From Christiangramia crocea (GTDB lineage: Bacteria > Bacteroidota > Bacteroidia > Flavobacteriales > Flavobacteriaceae), in the NCBI RefSeq assembly GCF_022410465.1, contig NZ_JAJSON010000016.1, positions 1 to 64,000 on the forward strand: a stretch of 64,000 nucleotides of DNA, in the 5' to 3' direction. Positions 40,831 through 51,414 of this stretch are shown here, one piece after another. Below the pieces are notes generated by a model. The model worked only from the letters and a program-made list of their open reading frames with translations. It did no database searches and was not told the DNA's origin. How positions within the stretch are numbered: the first letter of the stretch is position 1; each line of letters starts with the position of its first letter. The position numbers and the translations under genes are program-made.

Positions 40831-40886
40831 TTGATTTAACTGAATAAAGTTTTCCTTATCTTAGGAATTCCTTAAAAGCTTCAGCC

Positions 40887-42686
40887 ATGTTAAAAAGATT
40901 TCTATTCCTATTCGTTCTTGTTTCAGCTTTAACTGCATGTAAAAATGAAAAGTCAGGTTCAGCGGAAACCGATGAGAAGGCAGCCATAAGTGCCAGGTTT
41001 GACAGTATACTTGAGAACTATTATGAAGATGGGCTTCGGCTTAATCCGATAAGCGCCACTACCTCAGGGGACATGCGATATAACGATCAATTCCCTGATT
41101 TCCTTTCCGAAGAATATGAAGACAGCCTGAGAAATTATTATACCTCCTATCGAGATCAGGTCTCAGAAATTAATGATGAAGATCTAAGTGAAAGCGAAAG
41201 GATGAGCAAGGAGATCCTTTTATGGGAATGCGAGATGAATCTGGAAACCCTGGAATTCAATAAGGAAAAATATATGCCGATAGACCAGATGTGGTCGGTA
41301 AACCTGTTTATGGGACAACTTGCCAGCGGAGCCAGTGCGCAACCTTTTAAAACAATGGAGGACTATGAAAACTGGCTGAAAAGAGTGGATGGTTTTCTAA
41401 CCTGGATGGAATCTGCTGAAAAGAACATGAGAGAAGGAATGGAGCAGGGTTATGTACTTCCCGCTTCTCTTATTAGAAAAGTGATTCCCCAAATGGAGGC
41501 TATGACAAATGAAGATGTGAAAAGTCACCTTTTCTATGGCCCCCTGGATAAGCTTCCCCAAGATTTTTCAGAAGAAGAAAAAGAAAGGATCACCACGGAA
41601 TATGAAAAAATGATCACTGAAAAAGTGATCCCTGCCTATAAAAGAATGCATGCCTTTATGAAAGATGAATATCTTCCTAAAGGACGTGAGACCAGTGGAA
41701 TTACCGGTATCCCCGGCGGGGAAGAATATTACAGGCATCAGATAAAATTGTATACCACTACCAATATGACAGCAGAAGAGATTCATCAGTTAGGTCTTGA
41801 CGAAGTGGAGAGGATTTCAAGGGAAATGGAAAAAGTAAAGGAAGAAGTAGGCTATGAAGGTGATCTTAAATCTTTCTTCAATTATGTTAGAGAGAACAAA
41901 GAACTGATGCCATATGACAGTCCGGAGGAGGTAATTGCTCATTTCAATGAAATTCATGAGCGTATGAAGCCTAATATTGATAAATTATTCAAGGTAACGC
42001 CAAAAACTCCTTTTGAAGTTAGAAGAACTGAAGAGTTCCGGGAAGAGTCTTCCAGCGCCGAATACAATCCCGGTTCCCTGGACGGTACAAGACCGGGGAT
42101 CTTCTATGTTCCTATTCCCGATGCTTCTGCCTACAATATTTACAGTGACGAATCCCTGTTCCTGCATGAGGCCATACCAGGGCACCACTACCAGATCTCC
42201 CTTACACAGGAAAATGAAGATTTGCCAGATTTCAGAAAAACCCTTTGGTATAGCGGGTATGGTGAAGGCTGGGCTTTATATTCGGAATCCCTTGGAGAGG
42301 AACTGGGCCTTTTTGAAGATCCATATCAGTATTTCGGGATGCTTGGAGCCGAAATGCACCGGGCTATAAGGCTGGTGGTTGACACCGGTTTACATAGTAA
42401 GGGGTGGACCCGCGAAGAAGCGATCCAGTATTCACTGGACAACGAAGCCGAACCTAAGGCCAGTGTGATCTCTGAGATTGAAAGATATATGGCTAATCCC
42501 GGTCAGGCCCTCTCTTATAAAATCGGTCAGCTGAAAATTCAGGAATTACGGGAAAAAGCAAAATCAGAACTGGGGGAAAACTTTGATATCAGGGAATACC
42601 ACAAACAGGTACTGGAAACAGGATGTGTTCCGTTAAAGTTACTGGAAGATAAGATAGACCGGTGGATAAATGAGCAAAAATCCTGA
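40887..42686 (+). CDS. DUF885 family metallopeptidase-like lipoprotein
   Basis: A 599-residue lipoprotein: signal peptide 1-17 with lipobox LTACKN (Cys18). The DUF885 domain fills the rest, with the gluzincin-like motif LFLHEAIPGHHYQ near residues 425-437 and a downstream GYGEGWALYSESLGEEL, in which the Glu residues suit a zinc-peptidase site. A periplasmic or surface peptidase is likely, but the substrate of DUF885 proteins is rarely known. It is expressed from its own promoter; a weak pair TTG (40831-40833) and TATCTTAG (40857-40864) lies upstream. Confidence 0.88.
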   Translation: MLKRFLFLFVLVSALTACKNEKSGSAETDEKAAISARFDSILENYYEDGLRLNPISATTSGDMRYNDQFPDFLSEEYEDSLRNYYTSYRDQVSEINDEDLSESERMSKEILLWECEMNLETLEFNKEKYMPIDQMWSVNLFMGQLASGASAQPFKTMEDYENWLKRVDGFLTWMESAEKNMREGMEQGYVLPASLIRKVIPQMEAMTNEDVKSHLFYGPLDKLPQDFSEEEKERITTEYEKMITEKVIPAYKRMHAFMKDEYLPKGRETSGITGIPGGEEYYRHQIKLYTTTNMTAEEIHQLGLDEVERISREMEKVKEEVGYEGDLKSFFNYVRENKELMPYDSPEEVIAHFNEIHERMKPNIDKLFKVTPKTPFEVRRTEEFREESSSAEYNPGSLDGTRPGIFYVPIPDASAYNIYSDESLFLHEAIPGHHYQISLTQENEDLPDFRKTLWYSGYGEGWALYSESLGEELGLFEDPYQYFGMLGAEMHRAIRLVVDTGLHSKGWTREEAIQYSLDNEAEPKASVISEIERYMANPGQALSYKIGQLKIQELREKAKSELGENFDIREYHKQVLETGCVPLKLLEDKIDRWINEQKS

Positions 42687-42698
42687 AGAAACATCGTT

Positions 42699-42730
42699 AT
42701 AGCCCTTACATAGTAAGGGCTATTATTTTT
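42699..42730 (+). terminator. Terminator after the DUF885 gene
   Basis: ATAGCCCTTAC (42699-42709) and GTAAGGGCTAT (42713-42723), 11-bp perfect stem with a 3-base loop, followed by TATTTTT. Confidence 0.88.
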
Positions 42731-42954
42731 ATATAAGCTTATTAAAGCAGGGCCACTACAGGAGGAATTGTATTTTTCGGTCTGAAATTAATTATTGCCC
42801 TTCCCTTTTTCAGAACTCCCACCGTATACGCCCATCCTGATTTCCGATTTAAATCATTAACAGATTCTCAACATATAATTTAAAATCATCATAATTTTTC
42901 ACTCATTTAACTATTTATCAGTAATTTAGAGTGTAAATTTAAAATAATCAACCT

Positions 42955-43437
42955 ATGAAATTTTTAAAGTTAATCCCCTTATTCGCGCTTCTATGCTTTA
43001 TAGGATGTGATGATTCTAAAAAAGAAGCAGACGATATGGAAGAAATGGAGGTCCGTGATCCTTCCGAAACTAATAAGGAATGGATGGACGCCTGGAACGC
43101 TAATGATCCGGATAAGCTCCAGAGCCTTACAGCCAGTAATGCCGTGCTTTATATGGATGGAGAGGCATTCGAGTCAGATAGTATAAGTGCCTGGTACCAG
43201 AACAGCGCTCCTATGATGAGAGATCTTAATACCTCTCCGGAGCTTAAATACTCAAGTGACAGTATTGCTTATGAAGTTGGAACCTACCGCCATATGGTGA
43301 AAGAAGACAGTCTCAACACCCCTCATGAAGGAACCTATACGGTAATATGGGAACGGGCTGATAATGACTGGAAGGTGCGGTTTATGAACATAACCGAGAA
43401 GCACAGCGATACAACTTCCACTGAAAATGACGAATAA
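42955..43437 (+). CDS. SnoaL-like (NTF2-fold) lipoprotein
   Basis: A 160-residue lipoprotein: signal peptide with lipobox CFIGC (Cys18), an acidic linker, then an NTF2-like fold (TNKEWMDAWNANDPDKLQSLTASNAVLYMDGEAFE, ending TYTVIWERADNDWKVRFMNI). The pattern of a small cone-shaped domain ending in a VIWER..DWKV strand is typical of SnoaL/DUF4440 proteins. No catalytic residues can be named; a ligand-binding role is possible. It is followed by its own terminator. Confidence 0.75.
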   Translation: MKFLKLIPLFALLCFIGCDDSKKEADDMEEMEVRDPSETNKEWMDAWNANDPDKLQSLTASNAVLYMDGEAFESDSISAWYQNSAPMMRDLNTSPELKYSSDSIAYEVGTYRHMVKEDSLNTPHEGTYTVIWERADNDWKVRFMNITEKHSDTTSTENDE

Positions 43438-43457
43438 ATAAAAAAATGATTTTAACT

Positions 43458-43493
43458 AAAAAACCCTTTCCTGACAGGAAAGGGTTTTTTTCT
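43458..43493. terminator. Bidirectional terminator
   Basis: AAACCCTTTCCT (43461-43472) pairs with AGGAAAGGGTTT across GAC, with A-run before and T-run after. It ends the SnoaL-like gene and the convergent small gene at 43512-43745. Confidence 0.88.
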
Positions 43494-43511
43494 ACTGAAT
43501 TCTTAAACAGC

Positions 43512-43745
43512 CTAGTTAAGTGACAGTTGAAAGTTCTTCATCATCTTGTAAATACACTTGAAAACAAACTTCCTTTTTGGTTTAAAGGATTTTTTCTCAA
43601 AGCGAAATTTGATGAATTTACTTCCCTGATCATCGCCGGAAAGATTGTAGTTGGTTCCATCAAGTACAAAACGAGTTCGTTCAGAAAAGATGAAATCAGA
43701 CACGTATTTCTTTACCAGCCTGCGTTTTCCCGATGAGCCTTTCAT
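43512..43745 (-). CDS. Small basic protein, unknown function
   Basis: A 77-residue, Lys/Arg/Phe-rich cytoplasmic protein (MKGSSGKRRLVKKYVSDFIFSE, then KFIKFRFEKKSFKPKRKFVFKCIYK). The strongly basic character suggests nucleic-acid or membrane contact. I do not recognise the family. The start ATG at 43745 has a plausible minus-strand -7 (TATCTTTT) about 30 bases upstream. It has a terminator just downstream, so it is probably a real single gene. Confidence 0.6.
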   Translation of the reverse strand: MKGSSGKRRLVKKYVSDFIFSERTRFVLDGTNYNLSGDDQGSKFIKFRFEKKSFKPKRKFVFKCIYKMMKNFQLSLN

Positions 43746-43854
43746 ATCTTTTTGGTTTTAGTTAGTTATATAAAAGATACGAAAAAATTTGGTTTAAGTG
43801 ATTCCCTATTGCGAGACAAAGCTATTTTAAAATTATTAGCCGAATTAAATATAG

Positions 43855-44583
43855 TTACACAGACATATTATAAATACTAATAAGTGAAATTGTATCAACA
43901 AGACCATGCACAAGAACTAGTGGCCAGATACGGTGCCCGTTAATTATATATGCGATACCAAATATTATCCCGATAATTGTGGTGGTAATTATTCCACTTA
44001 TCCCCTGGTAGGCATGAATACCCCCAAAAATTAAAGCACTTATTGCTACTGCTATAAATGCAGACCATTTTCCCGGTCCGAAAAGAATTTCCAGAGAATT
44101 TATAAAGAAGGCTCTAAATACAAGTTCCTCCAGGAATGCGGCAGTGATCCACACCGAAACGAGCGCGGATATTAATTCAGGTAAATTCTGTTTTAATACG
44201 TATAAATGAGAAATGTTTAGATCACCCCAGGTTTCTTTCACCCAGGGAGCTATAATGGCAGAGTAAAGAAGAACAGATGCGAAACATCCCAACGCCACCA
44301 GAACCGGCTGCCACCAGTTAGCAGGTTTGGCCAGTCCCAGATCACTCCACGACCAGTTGAAGATCCTTTTATTGAAATATACAACTGCGGCCATAAGAAC
44401 GGAATTAAGCCAGTATAACCAATTACCCGGACTGCTTTTGTCTAGCAATTCTCCACTGTAAAAAGTATGGGAAATATAATTCAGGGTAAAATATGCTGCC
44501 AGAAGAAATAACACAGACATGCCTATCAAATTCTTCTGGTCCAGGGAATATATTTGTAATCGCGCAGGAACTTTATTCTGCAT
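43855..44583 (-). CDS. CPBP family intramembrane glutamic endopeptidase
   Basis: A 242-residue polytopic protein of the Abi/Rce1 CPBP family with about seven helices and three signature motifs: EELVFRAFF (EExxxR) near residue 150, GGIHAYQG near 196 and LVLVHGLVD near the end. The Glu, His and Asp/Asn residues of the catalytic site are present, so it should be active. In bacteria, such proteases act in bacteriocin immunity or signal processing; the substrate here is unknown. It stands alone. Confidence 0.88.
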   Translation of the reverse strand: MQNKVPARLQIYSLDQKNLIGMSVLFLLAAYFTLNYISHTFYSGELLDKSSPGNWLYWLNSVLMAAVVYFNKRIFNWSWSDLGLAKPANWWQPVLVALGCFASVLLYSAIIAPWVKETWGDLNISHLYVLKQNLPELISALVSVWITAAFLEELVFRAFFINSLEILFGPGKWSAFIAVAISALIFGGIHAYQGISGIITTTIIGIIFGIAYIINGHRIWPLVLVHGLVDTISLISIYNMSV

Positions 44584-44746
44584 TATCTGTCTTTATTTAA
44601 TTTTAAATTCAAGTTTTTGAATCTTTCGAATTTAAAATAAATCTATATTCATTAAAAGAATGAAACATAAAATTTTGACTGGCATGATCATATTCAGAGT
44701 CTCAATGCCAGCCGGGCGAATTCCTTATATTTACAAAAAAAAAGAA

Positions 44747-45181
44747 ATGTCTTTGAAAAAGCTCCTTAAAGAAAAAGGTTACCACAGTATTAAACTAAAA
44801 CATACCAAAACCAATCATCTGGAACTGGTAGCGAAGATCAACAATATAGAAGGGAATTTTATCCTGGACACCGGGGCATCAAGCACTTGTGTGGGTCTGG
44901 ACGCGGTGGAGCATTTTGAGCTCTTATCTGAAGATAGCGATATTAAAGCTGCCGGGGCAGGAGCGACCAATATGCTTACTCAGATCTCACAGAAGAACCG
45001 CATTGAAATAAAAGGCTGGAAAAAGAAGAAAGTAGACCTTGTATTATTTGACCTGAAACATGTTAATGAAGCCCTTATTAACCATAAAGCCGACAGGGTG
45101 CATGGAATTATTGGTGCAGACCTGCTTAAAAAGGGAAAAGCGGTCATAGATTATAAGAACAAAGCTCTTTACCTGAAATAA
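44747..45181 (+). CDS. Retropepsin-like aspartic protease
   Basis: About 144 residues with the aspartyl-protease flap motif FILDTGASSTCVG near residue 40 and the GIIGADLLKKGKAVIDYKN run at the end, characteristic of single-domain retropepsin-like (DUF1091/Asp_protease_2 type) proteins that dimerise. The ATG at 44747 (MSLKKLLKEKGY) is preferred because a TATATTTA -7-like element lies just before it and the in-frame upstream 29 codons are unlike a protein. No signal peptide, so cytoplasmic. Substrate unknown. Confidence 0.75.
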   Translation: MSLKKLLKEKGYHSIKLKHTKTNHLELVAKINNIEGNFILDTGASSTCVGLDAVEHFELLSEDSDIKAAGAGATNMLTQISQKNRIEIKGWKKKKVDLVLFDLKHVNEALINHKADRVHGIIGADLLKKGKAVIDYKNKALYLK

Positions 45182-45365
45182 GGGGAAAATTCCCCTTTGA
45201 CCTGCTTCTCTTTTATCAATAGATTTGGATGGTTACAATAATTTATACATCATCAAAAGTAAGCTTCTATCCCAAATCTTCTTTGTTATCCTAGCCATCC
45301 TGGTGATAGGAGCTCTCATTTTAAACGTTGTTCGTTTGTTAGTTTTGTTTTAATTTTGTTAGAAA

Positions 45366-45396
45366 TAAAAAAGGTCCGCGCTGCGGACCTTTTTTA
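45366..45396. terminator. Bidirectional terminator
   Basis: AAGGTCCGC (45371-45379) pairs with GCGGACCTT (45383-45391) around GCT, with A-run before and T-run after. Between the retropepsin gene and odhB. Confidence 0.9.
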
Positions 45397-45418
45397 TTCA
45401 TTTATTTTTCTGAACTCC

Positions 45419-46687
45419 CTATAACTCAAGAGCCCTTTTCACATCATTTTCCATCAACAGTTCCTCAGGATTCTCCAGGGCTTCTTTAACTGCGACCAGG
45501 AATCCTACCGACTCTCTTCCATCAATGATCCTGTGATCGTAAGACAGTGCAACATACATCACCGGTCTTATCTCTACATGACCATCAATTGCTACCGGTC
45601 TCTCAACGATATTGTGCATCCCAAGAATAGCGCTCTGAGGCGGGTTGATAATTGGCGTTGAAAGCATGGATCCGAATACTCCCCCATTCGTAATGGTGAA
45701 GGTACCTCCTGTCATTTCATCCACGGTTATCTTTCCGTCACGCGCTTTAATGGCAAGACGTTTAACTTCTGCCTCCACTCCGCGGAAACTTAGATTTTCT
45801 GCATTTCTTATCACAGGTACGGTAAGACCTTTAGGTCCCGAAACCGCAATACTAATATCTTTATAGTCGAAGCTTACCACCTCTTTTCCATCAATCATGG
45901 AGTTTACTGCAGGGAATTCGCTTAGTGCACGAACAACAGCCATGGTAAAGAATGACATGAACCCAAGGCTAACACCATGCTTGTCCTTAAACTCTTCCTT
46001 ATATTTTTTACGCAGTGCGAATATCGGCGACATATCTACCTCGTTGAAGGTAGTAAGCATGGCCGTATCGTTCTTGGCACTCACCAGCCTTTCAGAAAGT
46101 TTACGGCGGAACATCGACATTTTTTTACGGGATTCACCGCGTTTTCCGGTTCCGGGAGTTCCCATAGAAGCTTTGGCTTCAACAGCGTCTTCTTTAGTAA
46201 TACGCCCGTCTTTACCCGAACCTTTCACTTCTTTTGGCTCTATTCCTTTTTCATCAAGTATCTTTTTCGCCGCAGGTGAAGGACTTCCGGTTGCATAAGT
46301 ATCCTTCTTCTGAGACGGAGTACTGCTTTTTGAAGGTGCTTCGGTCTTTGGCTCAGCTTTATCACTATCTGCCTTGTTTTCCTTTTTTTCCTGGCGCTCC
46401 TCTTCTTCCTTCTCGGCAGGCTTCTCCTCATCTTTATCCCCGGGTTTTTCAGCATCGGTATCGATTAGGCATACCACTTCTCCAACATCTACCACATCCC
46501 CTTCTTCAGCTTTCAGGGTGATTATACCACTGGCTTCAGCGGGAAGTTCAAGTGTGGCTTTATCGCTGTCTACCTCGGCAATTGCCTGATCTTTTTCAAC
46601 ATAATCCCCGTCTTCTACCAGCCACTGAGCTATTTCAACTTCAGTGATGGACTCCCCGGGAGAAGGAACTTTCATTTCTAAGGCCAT
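45419..46687 (-). CDS. odhB: 2-oxoglutarate dehydrogenase E2 (dihydrolipoyl succinyltransferase)
   Basis: A 422-residue E2 core: one lipoyl domain (1-75) with the lipoylated lysine in [11 protein letters not shown] near residue 43, a long charged Lys/Glu linker (about 76-130), an E3-binding domain about 131-170 ([15 protein letters not shown]) and the catalytic domain with [12 protein letters not shown] (His and Asp near 393-397) at the end. It forms the core of the TCA-cycle complex making succinyl-CoA. It lies 50 bases after odhA, same direction. Confidence 0.95.
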   Translation of the reverse strand: MALEMKVPSPGESITEVEIAQWLVEDGDYVEKDQAIAEVDSDKATLELPAEASGIITLKAEEGDVVDVGEVVCLIDTDAEKPGDKDEEKPAEKEEEERQEKKENKADSDKAEPKTEAPSKSSTPSQKKDTYATGSPSPAAKKILDEKGIEPKEVKGSGKDGRITKEDAVEAKASMGTPGTGKRGESRKKMSMFRRKLSERLVSAKNDTAMLTTFNEVDMSPIFALRKKYKEEFKDKHGVSLGFMSFFTMAVVRALSEFPAVNSMIDGKEVVSFDYKDISIAVSGPKGLTVPVIRNAENLSFRGVEAEVKRLAIKARDGKITVDEMTGGTFTITNGGVFGSMLSTPIINPPQSAILGMHNIVERPVAIDGHVEIRPVMYVALSYDHRIIDGRESVGFLVAVKEALENPEELLMENDVKRALEL

Positions 46688-46737
46688 GATTATTCTTGTT
46701 TTATTTTGGTTCCTGAACTTCAGGAAATCGTTGATTC

Positions 46738-49518
46738 TTAATTATTTTCTTCTTCGTTTAGATCTTTATCGAAAACGCTATTGATCACACGCTCATGTCG
46801 TTTTTTAAATCGAACGGCACTACCAGCAGCAGGAGATCCGTAAAATTTACGGCTGCATACCCTGAATTTTCGCGCTTCTTCAAAATGCAGCAAAAGATGA
46901 CTATATGCACCCATATTTCGGGGCTCCTCCTGAGCCCATACTATATCGTCTGCATTGGTATATTTATCCATCATTTCCTTCATCGTAGATGTTGGCAGCG
47001 GGAATAGTTGCTCTACCCTCACAAGCGCCACATCTTCTCTATTATTCTCTTCCTTATGTTTCAGCAGATCATAGTAAAATTTACCCGTACAGAATACTAG
47101 GCTTTTCACCTTATCTGCACTTGCTTCCGAATCGTCTATAACAGGCTGAAAACTTCCATTAGCAAACTCTTCTTTGGTAGAGATCACTCTAGGATGACGA
47201 AGCAAACTCTTAGGAGTGAAAATGATAAGCGGTTTTCTGAACTTAATCTTCATCTGTCTTCTTAGAAGATGGAACATGTTGGCCGGTGTTGAAATATCGG
47301 CTACATACATATTGTCCTTTGCACAAAGCTGAAGAAACCGTTCCATCCTACCTGAGGAGTGTTCAGCTCCCTGGCCTTCATAACCATGAGGAAGTAACAT
47401 TACCAGTCCGTTTTGCAGCTTCCATTTATCTTCAGCTGCAGAGATGTACTGATCTATCATGATCTGGGCCCCATTCACGAAATCCCCGAACTGGGCTTCC
47501 CAGATTGCCAGTGTGGTAGGACTTGCCATGGCATAACCATAGTCAAAACCAACCACCCCGTATTCAGAAAGCGGTGAATTATAAATGAAAAAATCACCGT
47601 CCCTGTTCTCGATATTATTATGAAGAATGATCTCTTCTTCGCTGTCTTCTACTTTAACAATGCCATGACGGTGAGAAAAAGTACCTCTTTCACTATCCTG
47701 CCCGCTGATCCGGATATTATAACCTTCGGTCATCAACGACCCATAAGCAAGATGCTCGGCCATCGCCCAGTCCAGCTTATTATCTTCAAAGTACATCTTA
47801 CGTCTTGCGTCTATGAGTTTCTGGATCTTTCTCATAAACTTCTTGTCTTCCGGAAGTTTGGAAACAGCTTCAGCCACTTTGTCCAGCTTTTCAAGAGGGA
47901 AAGTGGTATCCACTTCTTCCATCATTCTATCTTCCTGGACATTATCGAAACCTTCCCATTCATCCTGCATGAAAGGAGTTATCCTGGTGGTCTCTTCTTT
48001 TCGGGAATCTTCAAGCTTCTCTTCCAGGGCCGCTTTATAGGTCTCTTCCAGTTTCTTCAGATATTCATCATCTACAACACCTTCCTTTTTAAGCTTCTCG
48101 AAGTATATATCACGCGCATTCTCATGCTTCGCGATCGCTTTATAAAGTTTAGGCTGGGTAAACCTAGGTTCATCTCCTTCATTATGACCATACTTTCTGT
48201 ATCCTAGAAGATCAATGAATACATCCCTTTTGAATTTCATCCTGAAATCCAGTGCGAACAGTATGGCATGTACCACTGCTTCAGCATCATCGGCATTTAC
48301 ATGAAGTACGGGAGAAAGCGTAACCTTTCCTACATCGGTACAGTAAGTTGAACTTCTTGCGTCAAGATAATTGGTGGTAAAGCCTATCTGGTTGTTCACC
48401 ACTATATGAATGGTACCGCCGGTTTGGTAACCTTCCAGCTGCGCCATTTGTATAATTTCATAAACCACACCCTGTCCGGCAATTGCCGCATCCCCGTGCA
48501 CCAGGATTGGAAGCACCTTTGAGTTATCTCCATTGTACCGGCGATCCTGTTTGGCTCGCGTGATACCTTCTACTACAGACCCCACGGTCTCCAGGTGTGA
48601 CGGGTTAGGTGCGATATTGATATTTATTTCTTTCCCCGTATCGGTTGTACGGCAGGAGGTCCAGCCAAGATGATATTTTACGTCTCCGTCAAAAATATCC
48701 TGCTCGTAATCCTTTCCGTCAAATTCGCTGAAAATATCCTTGGCACTTTTTCCGAAGATATTAGTAAGTGTGTTCAATCTTCCACGATGGGCCATTCCCA
48801 TCACGAAATCTTTAACACCAAGCTCTGCTGCTTTTTCTATCAAAGCATCAAGAGCCGGGATAAGACTTTCCCCTCCTTCCAGTGAAAACCTCTTCTGGCC
48901 TACATATTTTGTATGAAGAAACGATTCAAAAGAAACAGCTTCGTTAAGTTTCTTAAGGATCTGTTTTTTGCGATCCTCATCATAATCGGGATGATTCTCG
49001 TTTACATTTAATTTATCCTGAATCCACTGGATCTCTTCCGGCTTCCGGATATACATGTATTCAATACCAATCGAATCACAGTAAACCTGTTCCAGATGCC
49101 TGATGATCTCCTTTAGGCTGGCAGGTCCTATTCCTAGTATATCACCTGCATTAAAGGTGGTGCTGAGATCACTTTCTTCCAGACCGAAATTGGAAATATC
49201 TAACGTGGGTGAGTATTTTCTTCGTTCCCTAACCGGGTTGGTTTTGGTAAACAAATGCCCCCGGGTACGGTAGCCATCTATCAGCCGGATTACCTGAAAC
49301 TCCTTAATAACATGTGCTGGTATCTCTCCTTCAGTAAATTCAACAGGCGCTTCCTCCAATACTTCATCGGAAACCCCGTTTTGTTGCATCCCGAAATCAA
49401 ATCCTTGAAAAAAAGCCCTCCAACTGGGCTCTATACTGTCAGGGTTTTTTAAATATTGATCGTAAAGTTCTGCGAAATAAGCAGTATGAGCAGCATTTAG
49501 AAATGAAAATCTATCCAT
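46738..49518 (-). CDS. odhA: 2-oxoglutarate dehydrogenase E1 component
   Basis: A 926-residue thiamine-diphosphate-dependent E1: N-terminal E2-contact region ([28 protein letters not shown]), TPP-binding [18 protein letters not shown] near 345 and the dehydrogenase core [39 protein letters not shown]. Decarboxylates 2-oxoglutarate and passes succinyl to the lipoyl of odhB. It is a major TPP consumer, which gives the thiamine genes in this window a natural use, though they are not physically linked. A TATTTTTG -7 element lies at 49565-49558. Confidence 0.96.
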   Translation of the reverse strand: MDRFSFLNAAHTAYFAELYDQYLKNPDSIEPSWRAFFQGFDFGMQQNGVSDEVLEEAPVEFTEGEIPAHVIKEFQVIRLIDGYRTRGHLFTKTNPVRERRKYSPTLDISNFGLEESDLSTTFNAGDILGIGPASLKEIIRHLEQVYCDSIGIEYMYIRKPEEIQWIQDKLNVNENHPDYDEDRKKQILKKLNEAVSFESFLHTKYVGQKRFSLEGGESLIPALDALIEKAAELGVKDFVMGMAHRGRLNTLTNIFGKSAKDIFSEFDGKDYEQDIFDGDVKYHLGWTSCRTTDTGKEININIAPNPSHLETVGSVVEGITRAKQDRRYNGDNSKVLPILVHGDAAIAGQGVVYEIIQMAQLEGYQTGGTIHIVVNNQIGFTTNYLDARSSTYCTDVGKVTLSPVLHVNADDAEAVVHAILFALDFRMKFKRDVFIDLLGYRKYGHNEGDEPRFTQPKLYKAIAKHENARDIYFEKLKKEGVVDDEYLKKLEETYKAALEEKLEDSRKEETTRITPFMQDEWEGFDNVQEDRMMEEVDTTFPLEKLDKVAEAVSKLPEDKKFMRKIQKLIDARRKMYFEDNKLDWAMAEHLAYGSLMTEGYNIRISGQDSERGTFSHRHGIVKVEDSEEEIILHNNIENRDGDFFIYNSPLSEYGVVGFDYGYAMASPTTLAIWEAQFGDFVNGAQIMIDQYISAAEDKWKLQNGLVMLLPHGYEGQGAEHSSGRMERFLQLCAKDNMYVADISTPANMFHLLRRQMKIKFRKPLIIFTPKSLLRHPRVISTKEEFANGSFQPVIDDSEASADKVKSLVFCTGKFYYDLLKHKEENNREDVALVRVEQLFPLPTSTMKEMMDKYTNADDIVWAQEEPRNMGAYSHLLLHFEEARKFRVCSRKFYGSPAAGSAVRFKKRHERVINSVFDKDLNEEENN

Positions 49519-49557
49519 AAAATTGAAACAAATGTTTCTTTTGTTTTAAAAACATAG

Positions 49558-49565
49558 CAAAAATA
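49558..49565 (-). promoter_or_regulatory. -7 element of odhA-odhB
   Basis: TATTTTTG on the minus strand, 40 bases before the odhA ATG, matches TAnnTTTG. The -33 position is A-rich without a TTG. Confidence 0.5.
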
Positions 49566-49696
49566 CAATTTTTAAAAAAAACAGCTTGCAGGCTTTATGA
49601 TAATTATCTATTGGATTATAGGAATTTTAACACTGACAAAAAAATGATGATTAAAATGCCTATTTCCTATAAAATGAGTGTAATACCTGAATAATA

Positions 49697-50671
49697 TTAA
49701 ACCTGACGCTCCATAAGCATATGCCCGAACTTGCGTAGCGGCTCCTTTTTAGCTTCAGGCAATTCTATTTTATCCAGTATCCTGAAAGCCTTATCGGTAT
49801 AGTTCTCTATTTCCTTTCGGGTGAGTTCTGCAGCACCACTGCTTTCAAAAAGGGCTTTTACCGCCTCTATCTTTCCGGAATTTTCGGCCGGACTAATGGA
49901 ATACAAATGTTCCAGTTGCAATGACTCGCTCCTGCCAGCCAGTTCCAGAGTCTTCAGGTATAAAAAGGTTTTCTTGTTCTCTATGATATCTCCTCCGGCC
50001 TGCTTACCAAATGTCTCGGGATCCCCAAAAGCATCCAGGTAGTCGTCCTGAAGCTGAAAGGCGATCCCGAGCAATCTGCCATACTGATAAATAGCTTCCT
50101 TGCACTCCTTTGAAGTCCCGGCAACGATAGCTCCCATTTGCAGTGAAGCCCCAACAAGCACAGCCGTCTTATACTCGATCATTAAAAGATAATCATCAAT
50201 ACTCACATTATCCCTCGTCTCAAAATCGATATCGTATTGCTGACCTTCGCATACCTGTATCGCCGTTTTAGTGAAAAGCGTGGAAAGTTCTTTAAAGATA
50301 TCTCCCTCATAACTTTCAAAAAGCTGATAGGCATTAATGAGCATGGCATCGCCCGAAAGAATCCCGGTATTGATATCCCATTTTTCATGAACGGTCTGCT
50401 CACCTCTTCTTAAGGGTGCATCATCCATAATATCGTCATGTACGAGTGAAAAATTATGGAACATCTCTATAGCCAGAGCCGCATCGAGTGCCTTCCTGTA
50501 ATTGCAGTCAAATATTTCGGTCGCCATTAGTACGAGTACGGGTCTTAAGCGCTTTCCTCCCTGTTCAAGGATATAAACCATCGGTTCATATAAATTGGCT
50601 GGTTCCTTTACCCTGATCTTTTCGTGCAGATAATCTATTATGGCTTCTCTATACTGGGAAATCGATAGCAT
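49697..50671 (-). CDS. Polyprenyl diphosphate synthase
   Basis: A 324-residue trans-prenyltransferase with both aspartate-rich motifs: DDIMDD (LVHDDIMDDAPLRRG, near 83) and DDYLD (QLQDDYLDAFG, near 205). It elongates prenyl diphosphates to a medium or long chain for menaquinone or for the lipid synthases, including the GGGP synthase at 38 kb (inference). Start ATG at 50671. Confidence 0.92.
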   Translation of the reverse strand: MLSISQYREAIIDYLHEKIRVKEPANLYEPMVYILEQGGKRLRPVLVLMATEIFDCNYRKALDAALAIEMFHNFSLVHDDIMDDAPLRRGEQTVHEKWDINTGILSGDAMLINAYQLFESYEGDIFKELSTLFTKTAIQVCEGQQYDIDFETRDNVSIDDYLLMIEYKTAVLVGASLQMGAIVAGTSKECKEAIYQYGRLLGIAFQLQDDYLDAFGDPETFGKQAGGDIIENKKTFLYLKTLELAGRSESLQLEHLYSISPAENSGKIEAVKALFESSGAAELTRKEIENYTDKAFRILDKIELPEAKKEPLRKFGHMLMERQV

Positions 50672-50751
50672 GAGGTCAAAATTTTTCCGCTAAAATACCA
50701 TAATTGAGACTAATTCAAATTTTAAGCAATCGTTAAATAAATTTAAACTTT

Positions 50752-50779
50752 GGAAACTTTTTTTGTTTTTAAAGTTTCC
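50752..50779 (+). promoter_or_regulatory. Candidate TetR operator (9-bp inverted repeat)
   Basis: GGAAACTTT (50752-50760) and AAAGTTTCC (50771-50779) form a perfect inverted repeat with a 10-base spacer, so the centres are 19 bases apart, about two helical turns. It spans the -33 element and spacer of the promoter that drives the TetR gene, the normal place for autorepression. The binding protein is the product of the next gene (inference). Confidence 0.7.
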
Positions 50780-50793
50780 GTGATATAATTTTG
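50763..50793 (+). promoter_or_regulatory. Promoter of the TetR-RND efflux operon
   Basis: TTG (50763-50765) and TAATTTTG (50786-50793) are 20 bases apart. Transcription should begin about 50800. Confidence 0.65.
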
Positions 50794-50811
50794 CTGCAAA
50801 ATTTAGGAGAA

Positions 50812-51414
50812 TTGGAAAACAAGATTTTAATAACGGCGGCGGAAATGTTCCTTGATTATGGTTTTAAAAGTGTGACCATGGACGATATTGCCGATAGGCT
50901 GGGTATGTCTAAAAAAACCATTTACAACCATTACCCCACCAAAACCAAACTGGTTCATGATGCGGCAACTCATATTTTTCACACCATTCAAAGTGGAATA
51001 AATGAGATCATTGCGACAGAGAAGGATCCCCTTGAAGAAAACTTTGAGATCAAGAGATTTGTAATGCACCGGCTTAAGGATGAGAAATCCTCACCACAAT
51101 ATCAGCTTCAAAAATATTACCCAAAGATATATAACGATCTTACCTCAAAGCAGTTCCATCTTATGGAATCCTGTGTTAAGGCGAATCTGGAACGAGGGAT
51201 AAAAAACGGTTGCTATCGCAAAGATATCCCGGTAGACTTTATCAGTAAGATCTACTTTAAAGCAATGCAGAACATAAAGGACCCCGACCTGTTCTCTCCT
51301 GAAGAATATTCAAAAATTTATCTTATGGAGCAGCTTATGGAGTATCATCTGAGAGCTATTTGTACTGAAAAAGGAATTCAAAAACTGGAAGAACTATTAA
51401 TTAATCATGGATAA
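50812..51414 (+). CDS. TetR family transcriptional regulator
   Basis: A 200-residue TetR-type regulator: N-terminal helix-turn-helix (ITAAEMFLDYGFKSVTMDDIADRLGMSKKTIYNHYPTKTKLV, about 6-48) and a C-terminal ligand and dimer domain. The TTG at 50812 was chosen because an upstream in-frame TTG at 50791 lies within the -7 element and cannot be in the mRNA; no ATG is available before the HTH. It is the first gene of an efflux operon and overlaps tolC by 8 bases. Presumably it represses its own operon through the inverted repeat at 50752-50779 and is released by a pump substrate. Confidence 0.88.
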   Translation: MENKILITAAEMFLDYGFKSVTMDDIADRLGMSKKTIYNHYPTKTKLVHDAATHIFHTIQSGINEIIATEKDPLEENFEIKRFVMHRLKDEKSSPQYQLQKYYPKIYNDLTSKQFHLMESCVKANLERGIKNGCYRKDIPVDFISKIYFKAMQNIKDPDLFSPEEYSKIYLMEQLMEYHLRAICTEKGIQKLEELLINHG

